Below are positions 6,490 through 13,912 of a stretch of 16,472 nt of DNA, piece by piece. The stretch covers positions 1 through 16,472 of the forward strand of contig JBHEMK010000175.1 of NCBI GenBank assembly GCA_046262635.1, read 5' to 3'. The notes beneath the pieces are model-generated. The model was given only the letters and a program-made list of their open reading frames with translations, did not search any database and was not told the DNA's origin. Positions within the stretch are counted from its first letter, which is position 1. Each line of letters begins with the position of its first letter. The position numbers and the translations under genes were made by a program. This stretch comes from JBHEMK01 sp046262635 (lineage in GTDB: Bacteria; Actinomycetota; Thermoleophilia; Gaiellales; Gaiellaceae).

Positions 6490-7293
6490 TCAGATGCTCA
6501 GGGCAGGCGCAGGCTCGGCACTGTAGTGGGCACGCGCCACCGCGAGTACGCGTTCGGCCAGTACAGGCATATTCGCGCTGACCCACATCATGGCGAGCTG
6601 CGAGACCGGAACCCGCTCCTGGCGCGCCTGCTCGCCGATCAGCAGGTAGACCTGGCCTGCCTGCGCCTGACCGAGGACGTCTTCGAGCGCCCGGCCGACC
6701 GCCCGTCCCAAACGTGCGTCGTCGGGGGCGATCAGCACGTGGGAGTGCAGACGGCAGACGGCGGGCAAGGGCCCGACCTGCGAGGCGTGGTCGAAGACGT
6801 TCAGGCGATAGCCGCAGAGGAGTGAGAAGAGCCGGCGCTGCGCGAGGTCGTTCCAGAACTCCTCCAGCTCGATCGCCGCATCCGTCTGCCCTCGCTCGCA
6901 GAGCAGACTGACCATTTCGCCGAAGACGCGCGTCCGGCGGCCGGGGAAACGCCAGGCCAGCTGATCGAGAATCGTCCCCACGACCGCCTCGAATGCGATC
7001 TGGGAAGGGCGGTTCTTCCGCATGATGGTTTGCAGGGTCGAGCCGGCGTCGGCGACCACGAGCAACCCTTGCTCGTCGAGATCCCGGACGTTCCATCCCG
7101 ACGCCACGAGCCGCGTCGCAAGAAGACTGAAATTCTCGCGAGTCGCAACGACGATCGCAGGCTCGCCGATGTGGAACCCCGAGGAGAGATAGCTCACAAC
7201 CGAATCCGCGAGCTCCTCACGGTCCTCGTAGACCTGAGCCGCGTGGCCCGACAGCTCCGAGCCCCGCAGGAAATCCACCCACCCACGCCGCAT
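6490..7293 (-). CDS. MEDS-domain (DcmR-like) sensory protein
   Basis: A 267-aa soluble protein; ATG 7293 was chosen because the 28 residues upstream in frame are Arg-rich and precede the domain. The MEDS domain spans about residues 14-170: GHAAQVYEDREELADSVVSY, GFHIGEPAIVVATRENFSLL, LVVADAGSTLQTIM, RTRVFGEMVSLLCERGQTDA, and FSLLCGYRLNVFD at the end. The remaining ~95 residues (helical, with LIGEQARQERVPVSQLAMM) carry no domain I recognise and no clear DNA-binding motif. MEDS was first described in the DcmR regulator of methylotrophs and in archaeal sensors and is proposed to bind small hydrophobic ligands; it is common beside PAS/histidine kinases in soil actinobacteria. Here it is divergent from a PAS protein and near a large histidine kinase, so a sensing role in that circuit is likely. 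The ligand is unknown. Confidence 0.85.
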   Translation of the reverse strand: MRRGWVDFLRGSELSGHAAQVYEDREELADSVVSYLSSGFHIGEPAIVVATRENFSLLATRLVASGWNVRDLDEQGLLVVADAGSTLQTIMRKNRPSQIAFEAVVGTILDQLAWRFPGRRTRVFGEMVSLLCERGQTDAAIELEEFWNDLAQRRLFSLLCGYRLNVFDHASQVGPLPAVCRLHSHVLIAPDDARLGRAVGRALEDVLGQAQAGQVYLLIGEQARQERVPVSQLAMMWVSANMPVLAERVLAVARAHYSAEPAPALSI

Positions 7294-7431
7294 CCGACGA
7301 ACTATAGACCCGATCTCCGGATCCCGAAGCCGCCGAGCGTGCGCCGGCGCCCAAACGTAGGAGGCTGCGCAACCCACGCCGAGAAAGTACTGTTCGAAAC
7401 TGCCGATTCCTTTCCTGCCGCTTGCTGACCT

Positions 7432-7842
7432 GTGAACGACTCACCACGAGAGCGCGAACATCAAGCCCCGGACGCCAGGTCAATGGTCTTGAACACGCTG
7501 CTCGGTGAAAGCGCCGACAACGTCGAGCTGGGCATCTTCGTCTACGACGACCAGGGCAAGTACGTCGCCGTCAACCGCCACGCCGCCGACATGTTGGGAT
7601 ACCCCCGGGACGAGCTCCTCACCCACCGTGCTGGCGACTTCACGGAGAGCGGAATCGAAGATGAGATCCTGCTGCGGTCGGAACGGCGAGAGGGCGCGCG
7701 CGTGATCCGGCGCAAGGACGGCTCGAAAACCATCGTCGCATTCATCGTCGCCCCCACCCGCGTAGCCACGATCCCTTTCTACGTCGGAGTGGTCTGGGAA
7801 CTGGAAGCCGGAGACCCCCGAGCCAAGAACGCCCGCAGCTAG
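7432..7842 (+). CDS. Stand-alone PAS-domain protein
   Basis: A 136-aa protein with GTG start 7432 (ATG 7483 is an alternative; neither has a clear ribosome binding site). A single PAS fold lies at about residues 27-125: VELGIFVYDDQGKYVAVNRH, AADMLGYPRDELLTHRAGDF, RREGARVIRRKDGSKTIVAF, and a final strand FYVGVVWEL. There is no output domain, transmembrane segment or heme-binding CXXCH. Such single-PAS proteins act as sensory adaptors or co-sensors for kinases. It is divergent from the MEDS gene (138 bp between starts) and followed after 320 bp by the large PAS/GAF histidine kinase on the same strand, so participation in that pathway is plausible. The bound cofactor cannot be told from sequence. 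The domain call is firm; the role is inferred. Confidence 0.8.
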   Translation: MNDSPREREHQAPDARSMVLNTLLGESADNVELGIFVYDDQGKYVAVNRHAADMLGYPRDELLTHRAGDFTESGIEDEILLRSERREGARVIRRKDGSKTIVAFIVAPTRVATIPFYVGVVWELEAGDPRAKNARS

Positions 7843-8162
7843 CTGGACCGACTACGGCCTGAGAGACGGGCTGATTGCGTCCTGCGGCGAGTTTGGGGTT
7901 GCGCGGCAACAGCCGGAGTCGTGGCCCCACCCAAGCCTCTCTTCGGACGCGCGGTGTGCTCCGGCGACCGGATTCTCGGTCCGAGCGACCGGGAGCGCTC
8001 CATGGGGCGAGTGGGCGCGCCCGATCCGCGGCGGGCGGGCCGGCGCAGACAACCGGATCCGCCCAACCTGGAGCTGGCGAACGAAGCCGGCACGGGATAC
8101 GCCGCTGCGGGCACACCGCTTCGTGCAAACTTCGCCGGCCAGCTCGAACGGAGGGGGAATCG
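7843..8162. other. Leader / intergenic region before the histidine kinase
   Basis: The kinase frame stays open here back to 7875, but the 96 extra codons encode Arg/Ser/Pro-rich sequence with no domain. The start is fixed at GTG 8163 by GGAGG at 8150-8154, eight bases upstream. The region probably contains the kinase promoter. No RNA structure was recognised. Confidence 0.5.
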
Positions 8163-11100
8163 GTGTCCGGCGAGACGGGCTCATTCGAATCGCTCTCGCT
8201 CGACGTCCTCGGAGAGGCAGACGGGCTTCACCGACTGATCGTCGAGCGCTCGCACGACCTGATCACCGTGCTCGACCTGCAGGGTCGGATCGTCCACGCC
8301 TCGTCCTCGTACGCCAGCCTGCTGGGCTACGAACCCGGCGAGCTCGCCGGGACTGAGATCCTCGGCATCGTCCACCCCGACGACACGGAGGCGGCCACCC
8401 ATGTGATCTCGGACGTCGCCGCCGGAGACGCGCGGGAGGGGATCCTCGTTCGCCTCCGCCACCGGGACGGCCGCTGGATAACCGTCGAATCGACCGGCTC
8501 GGCGATCCTCGGCGCCGACAGGCTTCCGGTCCTGCTCCTCGGCACCGCCCGAGACGTGACGGAGCGCGAGGAGCTGCGGAGCCGCCTCGCCGAGCTCAGC
8601 GCTGTGTACCGCCTCGCCGACGCGGTCGCCCGGGCCGGCTCGCTGGGCGAGCTGCTCGACGAGACGGTCGCCGCGCTGCTCGACGCCCTCACCGCCGACC
8701 GCGCGGCGGTGCTCCTCACCGATACCGACGGCGTGATGCGCTTCTTCGCCTGGCGCGGCGTCTCCGCCGCCTCTCGGAAGGCCTTCGAGGGCCACTCCCC
8801 CTGGCAGGCTGACGAGCCCAACGCGCAGCCGGTGCTCGTGGCCGATACCGCGGCGGCCGGGTTCGACCCGCCCGTCTCGGAGGCGCTGCGCACGGAGGGC
8901 ATCCGCGCGCTCGCGTTTGTCCCCCTTGTCCACCGCAGCCGGCTCGTCGGCACGATCGTGCTCTACCACGACCGGCCCCATGAGTTCGCCGACGGGGAGA
9001 TCCGACTCTGCCGGACGATGGCCAGCCACCTCGCCTCGTCGACCGTCCGGAGCCGGGCGCAGGAGGCGCTGCAGGCCTCGAGCGACCAGCTTCGAATCAT
9101 CCTTCGCACCGTCGATGACGGCATCACGGTGCAGGCACAGGACGGACGGCTGCTCTACGCAAACGACGCCGCGGCGCGACTCATCGGCCTCGAGGACGCG
9201 GCTGCGCTCCTCGCAACGCCGGTCGGGGAGCTGATGGGCGGCTTCGAGATCCTGGACGAGGAGCGCCGCCCGATCGCGCCCGCCGAGCTGCCCGGCAGGA
9301 TCGCGCTCACCGGCCAAAGCGCCGAGCGGACGCTCTGCTACCGGTCCCGCACCGGCGGCTCCGAGCGCTGGTCGATCGTGCGAGCCAGCCCGGTCGCCGG
9401 CTCCGACGGAGCGGTGCAGCTGGCCGTGAACGTGTTCCGCGACATCACCGAGAGCAGACTCGCGGACGAGCGAGCCCTCTTCCTTGCGCGCGCGACCGAG
9501 CTGCTCTCGGCGTCACTCGACTACGAGGAGACTCTGCAAGCACTCGCCGCCCTGACCGTCCCAACCCTGGCGGGCCAGTGCATCGTCGACCTCGTCGGAG
9601 ACGACGGCTCGATCCGTGCGGTCGCAATCGCCCACGTCGACTCGAGCAAGACCGAGCTCCTCCGCGAGCTGCGCGCCCGCTACCCGCCGACGGCGCCGGG
9701 CCATCCGGTCCAGGCTGCGCTCGCCGAGGGCGCCACACAATTCCTGTCCGATCTCGACGCCCGCGCAGTCGCCGCGATGGCACACGACGAGAAGCACGCC
9801 GAAGCGATCCGCGCCCTCGGCAATACCTCAGGACTCGTCGTGCCGCTGCGTGCGCGGGGCCGCACGCTCGGCGCAATCACCCTCGGCACCGTCCCGCCGC
9901 AGCCACGTTTCGGCACCTCCGACGTGACACTCGCCGAGGAGGTCGCGCGCCGCGCCGCCGTGGCGATTGACAACGCGCGCCTGTATCGCGACGCCGAGGA
10001 GGCGGGGACCGTCCTATCGATCGTCACCGACAACGCCGCCTCGGCGCTCTTCATGGTTGACGAGCACGGCCACCCGACCTACATGAACGCGTCGGCGGAG
10101 GCGATGACCGGGTATCGCCTCCACGAGATCGCCGGCAGGCCGCTGCACGACGCCGTCCACCACACTCGCCCCGACGGCAGCTGCTACCCGATCGAGGAAT
10201 GCCCGCTCGACCGCGCGATGCCCCTGCTGCGGACGCTCGAGCCCTACCAGGACATCTTCGTCCGCAAGGACGGCGGCTTCTTCCCGGGACTGGCCGCGGC
10301 CAGCCCGATCGTCAGGGACGGCGTCCCGATCGGAACGGTGATCGAGGTGCGCGACCTCTCGGCGCAGAAACTGCTCGAAGCCGAGAGGGACGCGCGGGTC
10401 CACGCGGCCGAGGCGCTCGAGTTCATCGACGACGGCGTGTTCCTCGTCGACCAAGGCGACATCGTCCGCCTCTGGAACCCGGCCGCCGAGGCGATCACCG
10501 GGATCGGCACGCCCGCCGCCCTCGGCCGGTCGGTCGGTGAGCTCCTCCCCGGTTGGGAAGCGCTGCTCGGGCGGATCCCGGTCGCGCCGCAGCCGAGCCC
10601 GGGCGGTTCGCGCGCCGAGACCCTGCCGCTCGAGCTGAACGGCTTCGAACTCTGGCTCGCGATCTCCGGCGTCCGCTTCCCCGGCGGTACGGTCTACGCC
10701 TTCAGGGACGTGACGGAGGAACACGTCGTCGAGCGGCTGAAGACCGACTTCGTCTCGACGATCTCGCACGAGCTGCGCACTCCGCTCGCTGCGATCTACG
10801 GCGCCGCACTCACGCTCCGCAGGACCGACGTGCAGCTCGAGGAGACGCAGCGGAAGGGCCTGCTCGAGGTGGTGGCGAACGAGGCCGACCGCCTCGCGCG
10901 CATCGTCAACGACATCCTCTGGGCGAGCCGGCTCGAATCCGGAGCGCTGAGAGTCGCGATCGAGAGCTGCGACCCGCTCGAGCTCGCACAGCAGATCTTC
11001 GACGCGGCCGGGTCATATGCGCCCGCGCAGATCACGCTCGCCCTCGACGCCCGGGTGGAGGTGGCGCGCGTGGCCGCTGATCCGGACAAGATCCGCCAGG

Positions 11101-11420
11101 TCCTGACGAACCTGATGGAGAACGCGGTCAAATACTCGCCCGACGGCGGCCGGGTGGAGCTCGGGATCGAGCGCCAAGGCGAGCGTGTTCGCTTCCGCGT
11201 CTCCGACGAGGGCCTCGGCATCCCCCCGGCCGAACAGGAAAGGATCTGGGAGAAATTCTACCGCCTCGACCCGCAGCTGACCCGAGGCGTTGGCGGCACC
11301 GGCCTCGGTCTGTACATCAGCCGCGAGCTCGTCCACCGCATGGGCGGCTGGATCTGGGTCGAGTCAGACGGCCGGCGCGGATCGACGTTCCTGGTCGAGC
11401 TCCCGATCGCCGAGTGGTAG
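8163..11420 (+). CDS. Multi-sensor soluble histidine kinase (PAS-GAF-PAS-GAF-PAS-PAS-HisKA-HATPase)
   Basis: A 1085-aa protein without transmembrane segments, so a cytosolic sensor. Domains in order (approximate residues): PAS 22-134 (LGYEPGELAGTEILGIVHPDD); GAF 150-300; PAS 308-430; GAF 445-608 (ending AEEVARRAAVAIDNARLYRD); PAS 614-735 (MNASAEAMTGY, with IRDG-type return VEVRDLSA); PAS 750-855 (RLWNPAAEAITGI); HisKA from 857 with phospho-acceptor H869 in ISHELRTPLA; HATPase with N-box NLMENAVKYS (983-992), G1 DEGLGIP (about 1015) and G2 GGTGLGLYISRELV (about 1044). All kinase motifs are present, so it should be active. No receiver domain is fused, and no response regulator lies in the window. 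The signal could be redox, a bound ligand, or input from the neighbouring MEDS and PAS proteins. Upstream oxidase regulation is possible but unproven. Confidence 0.92.
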   Translation: MSGETGSFESLSLDVLGEADGLHRLIVERSHDLITVLDLQGRIVHASSSYASLLGYEPGELAGTEILGIVHPDDTEAATHVISDVAAGDAREGILVRLRHRDGRWITVESTGSAILGADRLPVLLLGTARDVTEREELRSRLAELSAVYRLADAVARAGSLGELLDETVAALLDALTADRAAVLLTDTDGVMRFFAWRGVSAASRKAFEGHSPWQADEPNAQPVLVADTAAAGFDPPVSEALRTEGIRALAFVPLVHRSRLVGTIVLYHDRPHEFADGEIRLCRTMASHLASSTVRSRAQEALQASSDQLRIILRTVDDGITVQAQDGRLLYANDAAARLIGLEDAAALLATPVGELMGGFEILDEERRPIAPAELPGRIALTGQSAERTLCYRSRTGGSERWSIVRASPVAGSDGAVQLAVNVFRDITESRLADERALFLARATELLSASLDYEETLQALAALTVPTLAGQCIVDLVGDDGSIRAVAIAHVDSSKTELLRELRARYPPTAPGHPVQAALAEGATQFLSDLDARAVAAMAHDEKHAEAIRALGNTSGLVVPLRARGRTLGAITLGTVPPQPRFGTSDVTLAEEVARRAAVAIDNARLYRDAEEAGTVLSIVTDNAASALFMVDEHGHPTYMNASAEAMTGYRLHEIAGRPLHDAVHHTRPDGSCYPIEECPLDRAMPLLRTLEPYQDIFVRKDGGFFPGLAAASPIVRDGVPIGTVIEVRDLSAQKLLEAERDARVHAAEALEFIDDGVFLVDQGDIVRLWNPAAEAITGIGTPAALGRSVGELLPGWEALLGRIPVAPQPSPGGSRAETLPLELNGFELWLAISGVRFPGGTVYAFRDVTEEHVVERLKTDFVSTISHELRTPLAAIYGAALTLRRTDVQLEETQRKGLLEVVANEADRLARIVNDILWASRLESGALRVAIESCDPLELAQQIFDAAGSYAPAQITLALDARVEVARVAADPDKIRQVLTNLMENAVKYSPDGGRVELGIERQGERVRFRVSDEGLGIPPAEQERIWEKFYRLDPQLTRGVGGTGLGLYISRELVHRMGGWIWVESDGRRGSTFLVELPIAEW

Positions 11421-12461
11421 GCCCTCGGGCACGAAGCGCGCGCTGTGGGGCTCGGCGGGCTCGTAGTGGAGAGTGCCCCCGATCCTCTCGGCGAATGAGC
11501 GGGCGATCGAGAGGCCGAGCCGGCTCCGAGCCGATTCTGCAGGCGCGACGTCTCGCTGCGCGTGAACCGCCCGAACAGGTCGGGGACGAACTCCGCTGGG
11601 ACACCGTCACCCCGGTCCTCGACGACCAGGCAGAAGCCATGGCCCTGGCGGCAGCGGATCTGCACCGGCGGCCGCCCCTACCGACAGGCATTCGAGACGA
11701 GGTTGCCCACGACGCGCTCGAAGGCATCCGGGTCGGTCTCGATGTCGAGCTCGGGCGGTACGTCGACGTGGACGTCGCCGACCCGGCCCGGGACGACCCG
11801 CGGCAGCAGCGCGTCGATCCGCTCGCGCGGGCTGAAGCGCCGTCCGTGCACCCGGATCGCGCCGGATTCGAGGCGCAAGAGGTCGAGGAGCTGGTCGACC
11901 AGGTCGCGGAGGCGCGCGCTCTGCTCCAAGAGCGGTCCGCAGGCCGTCAACCTGATCCGGAGCAAGCTCTGAGCCGCGCAGCTGCAGCGTCGCCGTGATC
12001 CCGTGGATGACGGCGGCCGGCCTCCGTAGCTCGTGCCCGCGATCGCGATGAACTCGCTCTTCAGTCGGTCAAGGCGCCGCAGGTCGGCCACCGCCCGCTC
12101 GGGCTCGCCATCGCGCTGCGCCTTCTCGCCAAAGACCCGGCAAGCAGTCCCAGCGCGGTGAGCAGCTCGAGCTCGTACTCGGTCGGGGGCCGTCCCCTGG
12201 GCAACGAGGCAGTCGAGTGGCTGGCCGTCGACGAAGGGGGGCACCGTCGCCCGGCTCCCCTCGGCGAACGCCCGGCTGCCGCGATCGCCCGGCGAGCATT
12301 CGGGTCAGTCGCCTTCCGGGAACCGGACGCGCTGGAACCCGTAGAGGTCGCTGATCTTCCCGCAGACGCGGTCGGCGAGATCATGGGCGTCGTGCGGGCC
12401 CGTCGAACGGCGTGCGCACACTCGCATAGCGCCATCAGCTTTCTGGGCGGGCGTCAAACAT
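11421..12461 (-). pseudogene. Decayed GAF-HisKA-HATPase histidine kinase
   Basis: Kinase homology on the minus strand jumps between frames. From the 5' side: GAF start DAHDLADRVCGKISDLYGF; GAF middle PPFVDGQPLDCLVAQGTA; a frame change at the G5 run 12185-12189 to TEYELELLTALGLLAGSLA; another near 12130 to EKAQRDGEPERAVADLRRL; LKSEFIAIAG; a missing base at 12036-12038, after which HELRRPAAVIHG restores the H-box; a further shift near 11940 to LLEQSARLRDLVDQLLDLL. ERVVGNLVSNACR then meets an in-frame TAG at 11678-11680, where a Tyr codon is expected, and continues as VEDRGDGVPAEFVPDLFGRF. A last shift near 11520-11528 gives RLGLSIARSFAERIGGT. The likely start is ATG 12461; the 3' end is approximate. 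At least four frameshifts and one nonsense codon make it inactive. It converges on the intact kinase. Confidence 0.85.
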
Positions 12462-12506
12462 CGTCCTCCAGGTCGGCCTTGGCGCGACGCCTTTGATCCA
12501 AACGCG

Positions 12507-12530
12507 GAAAGCGGCCCGGAGGCCGCCTTC
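12507..12530 (-). terminator. Rho-independent-type terminator of the DUF6458 gene
   Basis: On the minus strand, GAAGGCGGCC, loop TCCG, GGCCGCTTTC forms a 10-bp stem (one G-U pair) starting 26 bases after the stop of the DUF6458 gene. The T-stretch is short (TTTCC) and partly in the stem, but position and strength fit a terminator. Confidence 0.6.
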
Positions 12531-12555
12531 GCCGTTCGAGCGCCTGTCGGCGAAC

Positions 12556-12783
12556 TTAGTAGCCCGGGCCCTCGTCGACGTACGTGGTGCGGCGACGTGT
12601 CGACCAGTAGCCGGGGCCGGCCCACGTCGACCAGAAGATCATCGACAGCAGAATCCCTGCGGCACCGACGGCCATCAGGATCCAGCCGATCGTGTCGAGG
12701 TTGACACCGTTAGTGTGAGCATTCACGGCGAACGTGAGGATCGCGCCGACCGCGATCAGGAAGATTCCTACGCCAAGACCCAT
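12556..12783 (-). CDS. DUF6458-type small membrane protein
   Basis: A 75-aa protein starting MGLGVGIFLIAVGAILTFAV. The start ATG 12783 is preceded by a near-perfect AAGGAGG five bases upstream, which settles the start; the long in-frame upstream extension (to 13245) only shadows coxB. There are two membrane segments (about 5-20 and 32-50) joined by a short loop (NAHTNGVNLDTIG), then a Trp/Arg/Tyr-rich tail (GPGYWSTRRRTTYVDEGPGY). The GxGxFLIAvGAIL…AV…GVnldtiGwILm pattern is that of DUF6458, abundant in actinobacteria and of unknown function. It is divergent from coxB with 99 bp between starts and is followed by its own hairpin terminator, so it is a monocistronic unit. Confidence 0.85.
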   Translation of the reverse strand: MGLGVGIFLIAVGAILTFAVNAHTNGVNLDTIGWILMAVGAAGILLSMIFWSTWAGPGYWSTRRRTTYVDEGPGY

Positions 12784-12882
12784 CAGGTCCTCCTTGGTTT
12801 CAGGTGGTCGTCGGAACAACGGAGAAGTAGCTCCTTCGGATGCGCGCCGACCGGCGGATTTCAGTAGGCTCGGCGACGCCGT
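12784..12882. promoter_or_regulatory. Divergent promoter region between DUF6458 gene and coxB
   Basis: These 99 bp must hold the promoters of both the DUF6458 gene (-) and the oxidase operon (+). The AAGGAGG of the minus gene lies at about 12789-12795. No ribosome binding site of similar strength precedes coxB ATG 12883, and no clear operator palindrome was found. Confidence 0.4.
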
Positions 12883-13902
12883 ATGCGCCGGGGTGCTCTC
12901 GCCCAGATGGTCCTGATCGCGCTCGTCGCCGCCGCCGGTGGCGTGGCGCTCGCCCTCCTCGTCCCGTGGCTGCCGCAGTCCGCGGGCCGGGAGCGCGACC
13001 GGATCGACTTCATCTTCTGGTTCGTGGTCGGCATCTGCATCTTCGTCTTCGCCCTCGTTGCCTCGGCGATGACCTACTCGATCCTCCACTTTCGCGCGGC
13101 GCCCGACGACGACTCGGACGGCCCCCCGATCCACGGCCACACGGGGCTCGAGATCGCCTGGACGGCCATCCCGACGGTACTCGTGACCGCGATCGGCATC
13201 GCCAGTGCGATCGTCCTGGCGAGGAACGACCGGCTCGGCGCCCATCCGTTCCGGATCGACGTCACCGCGCAGCAGTTCGCCTGGTCGTTCTCCTATCCCG
13301 AGGCGAAAGGAATGACGACCGCGATCCTGCGCCTACCGATCAACCGTTCCGTCCAGCTGCGCTTCACCGCCAAGGACGTGATCCATTCGTTCTGGGTGCC
13401 ACAGTTCGGCCAGAAGCAGGACACGGTGCCGGGACTGCACCCGACGCTGCACATCACCCCGACCAAGGCGGGCATCTACCCGGTGATCTGCACTGAGCTC
13501 TGCGGACTCGGTCACGCGCTGATGCGGACGACCGCGATCGTGATGCCCCGGGCCCAATTCGACCGGTGGCTTGCCGCCCAGACGAAGACCGCGACGTCAG
13601 CCCCTTCCGGCGCCCTCGGCAAGACCGTGTTCATCAACAACCAGTGCGGCTCCTGCCACACGCTCGCCGCGGCCGGAGCAGGTGGGAAGGTCGGGCCGGA
13701 CCTCGATAGGCTGCCGCAATGGGCCCGCCAGGCCGGCAAGCCGCTCGACGCCTTCGTCCGCGAGTCGATCGTCAAACCGAGCGCCTACGTCCAGAAAGGG
13801 TTCCCCGATAACGTGATGCCGAAGATGTACGGGAGCGCGCTCTCGAAGCAGCAGCTCGACGCGCTGGTGCAGTACCTGGTCAGCTCGAGCAAGAAGAAAT
13901 GA
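12883..13902 (+). CDS. coxB: Cytochrome c oxidase subunit II with fused cytochrome c domain (caa3 type)
   Basis: A 339-aa protein. The N-terminal hydrophobic segment (about 8-30) is a signal/anchor, followed by two membrane helices (about 46-69 and 91-112) with the usual HGHTGLEIAWTAIPT segment. The periplasmic cupredoxin domain has all CuA ligands: H168 (DVIHSFWVP) and C203-TELC207-GLGH211-ALM214, with the E205 carbonyl position present. A C-terminal class I cytochrome c domain carries CGSCH (C255, C258, H259) and a likely axial Met in NVMPKMYG. This fusion defines caa3-type oxidases: electrons pass from an external cytochrome c to haem c, CuA, then haem a of subunit I. ATG 12883 is the first in-frame start and no strong ribosome binding site is seen. 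ctaD follows after 10 bp, clearly the same operon. Confidence 0.96.
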   Translation: MRRGALAQMVLIALVAAAGGVALALLVPWLPQSAGRERDRIDFIFWFVVGICIFVFALVASAMTYSILHFRAAPDDDSDGPPIHGHTGLEIAWTAIPTVLVTAIGIASAIVLARNDRLGAHPFRIDVTAQQFAWSFSYPEAKGMTTAILRLPINRSVQLRFTAKDVIHSFWVPQFGQKQDTVPGLHPTLHITPTKAGIYPVICTELCGLGHALMRTTAIVMPRAQFDRWLAAQTKTATSAPSGALGKTVFINNQCGSCHTLAAAGAGGKVGPDLDRLPQWARQAGKPLDAFVRESIVKPSAYVQKGFPDNVMPKMYGSALSKQQLDALVQYLVSSSKKK

Positions 13903-13912
13903 GGCCGACACG

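Noticed and set aside
7875..8162. 96-codon N-terminal extension of the large histidine kinase
   Set aside because: Arg/Ser/Pro-rich translation without a domain; GTG 8163 has an ideal GGAGG eight bases upstream.
8181..9317. Long minus-strand frame inside the histidine kinase gene
   Set aside because: Antisense shadow of a gene whose PAS, GAF and kinase motifs are unambiguous on the plus strand.
11414..11998. Plus-strand frames across the decayed kinase
   Set aside because: The kinase motifs read on the minus strand across several frames; the plus frames are shadows that remain open because of GC bias.
12784..13245. Minus-strand upstream extension of the DUF6458 gene
   Set aside because: AAGGAGG before ATG 12783 sets the start, and the extension only mirrors coxB.
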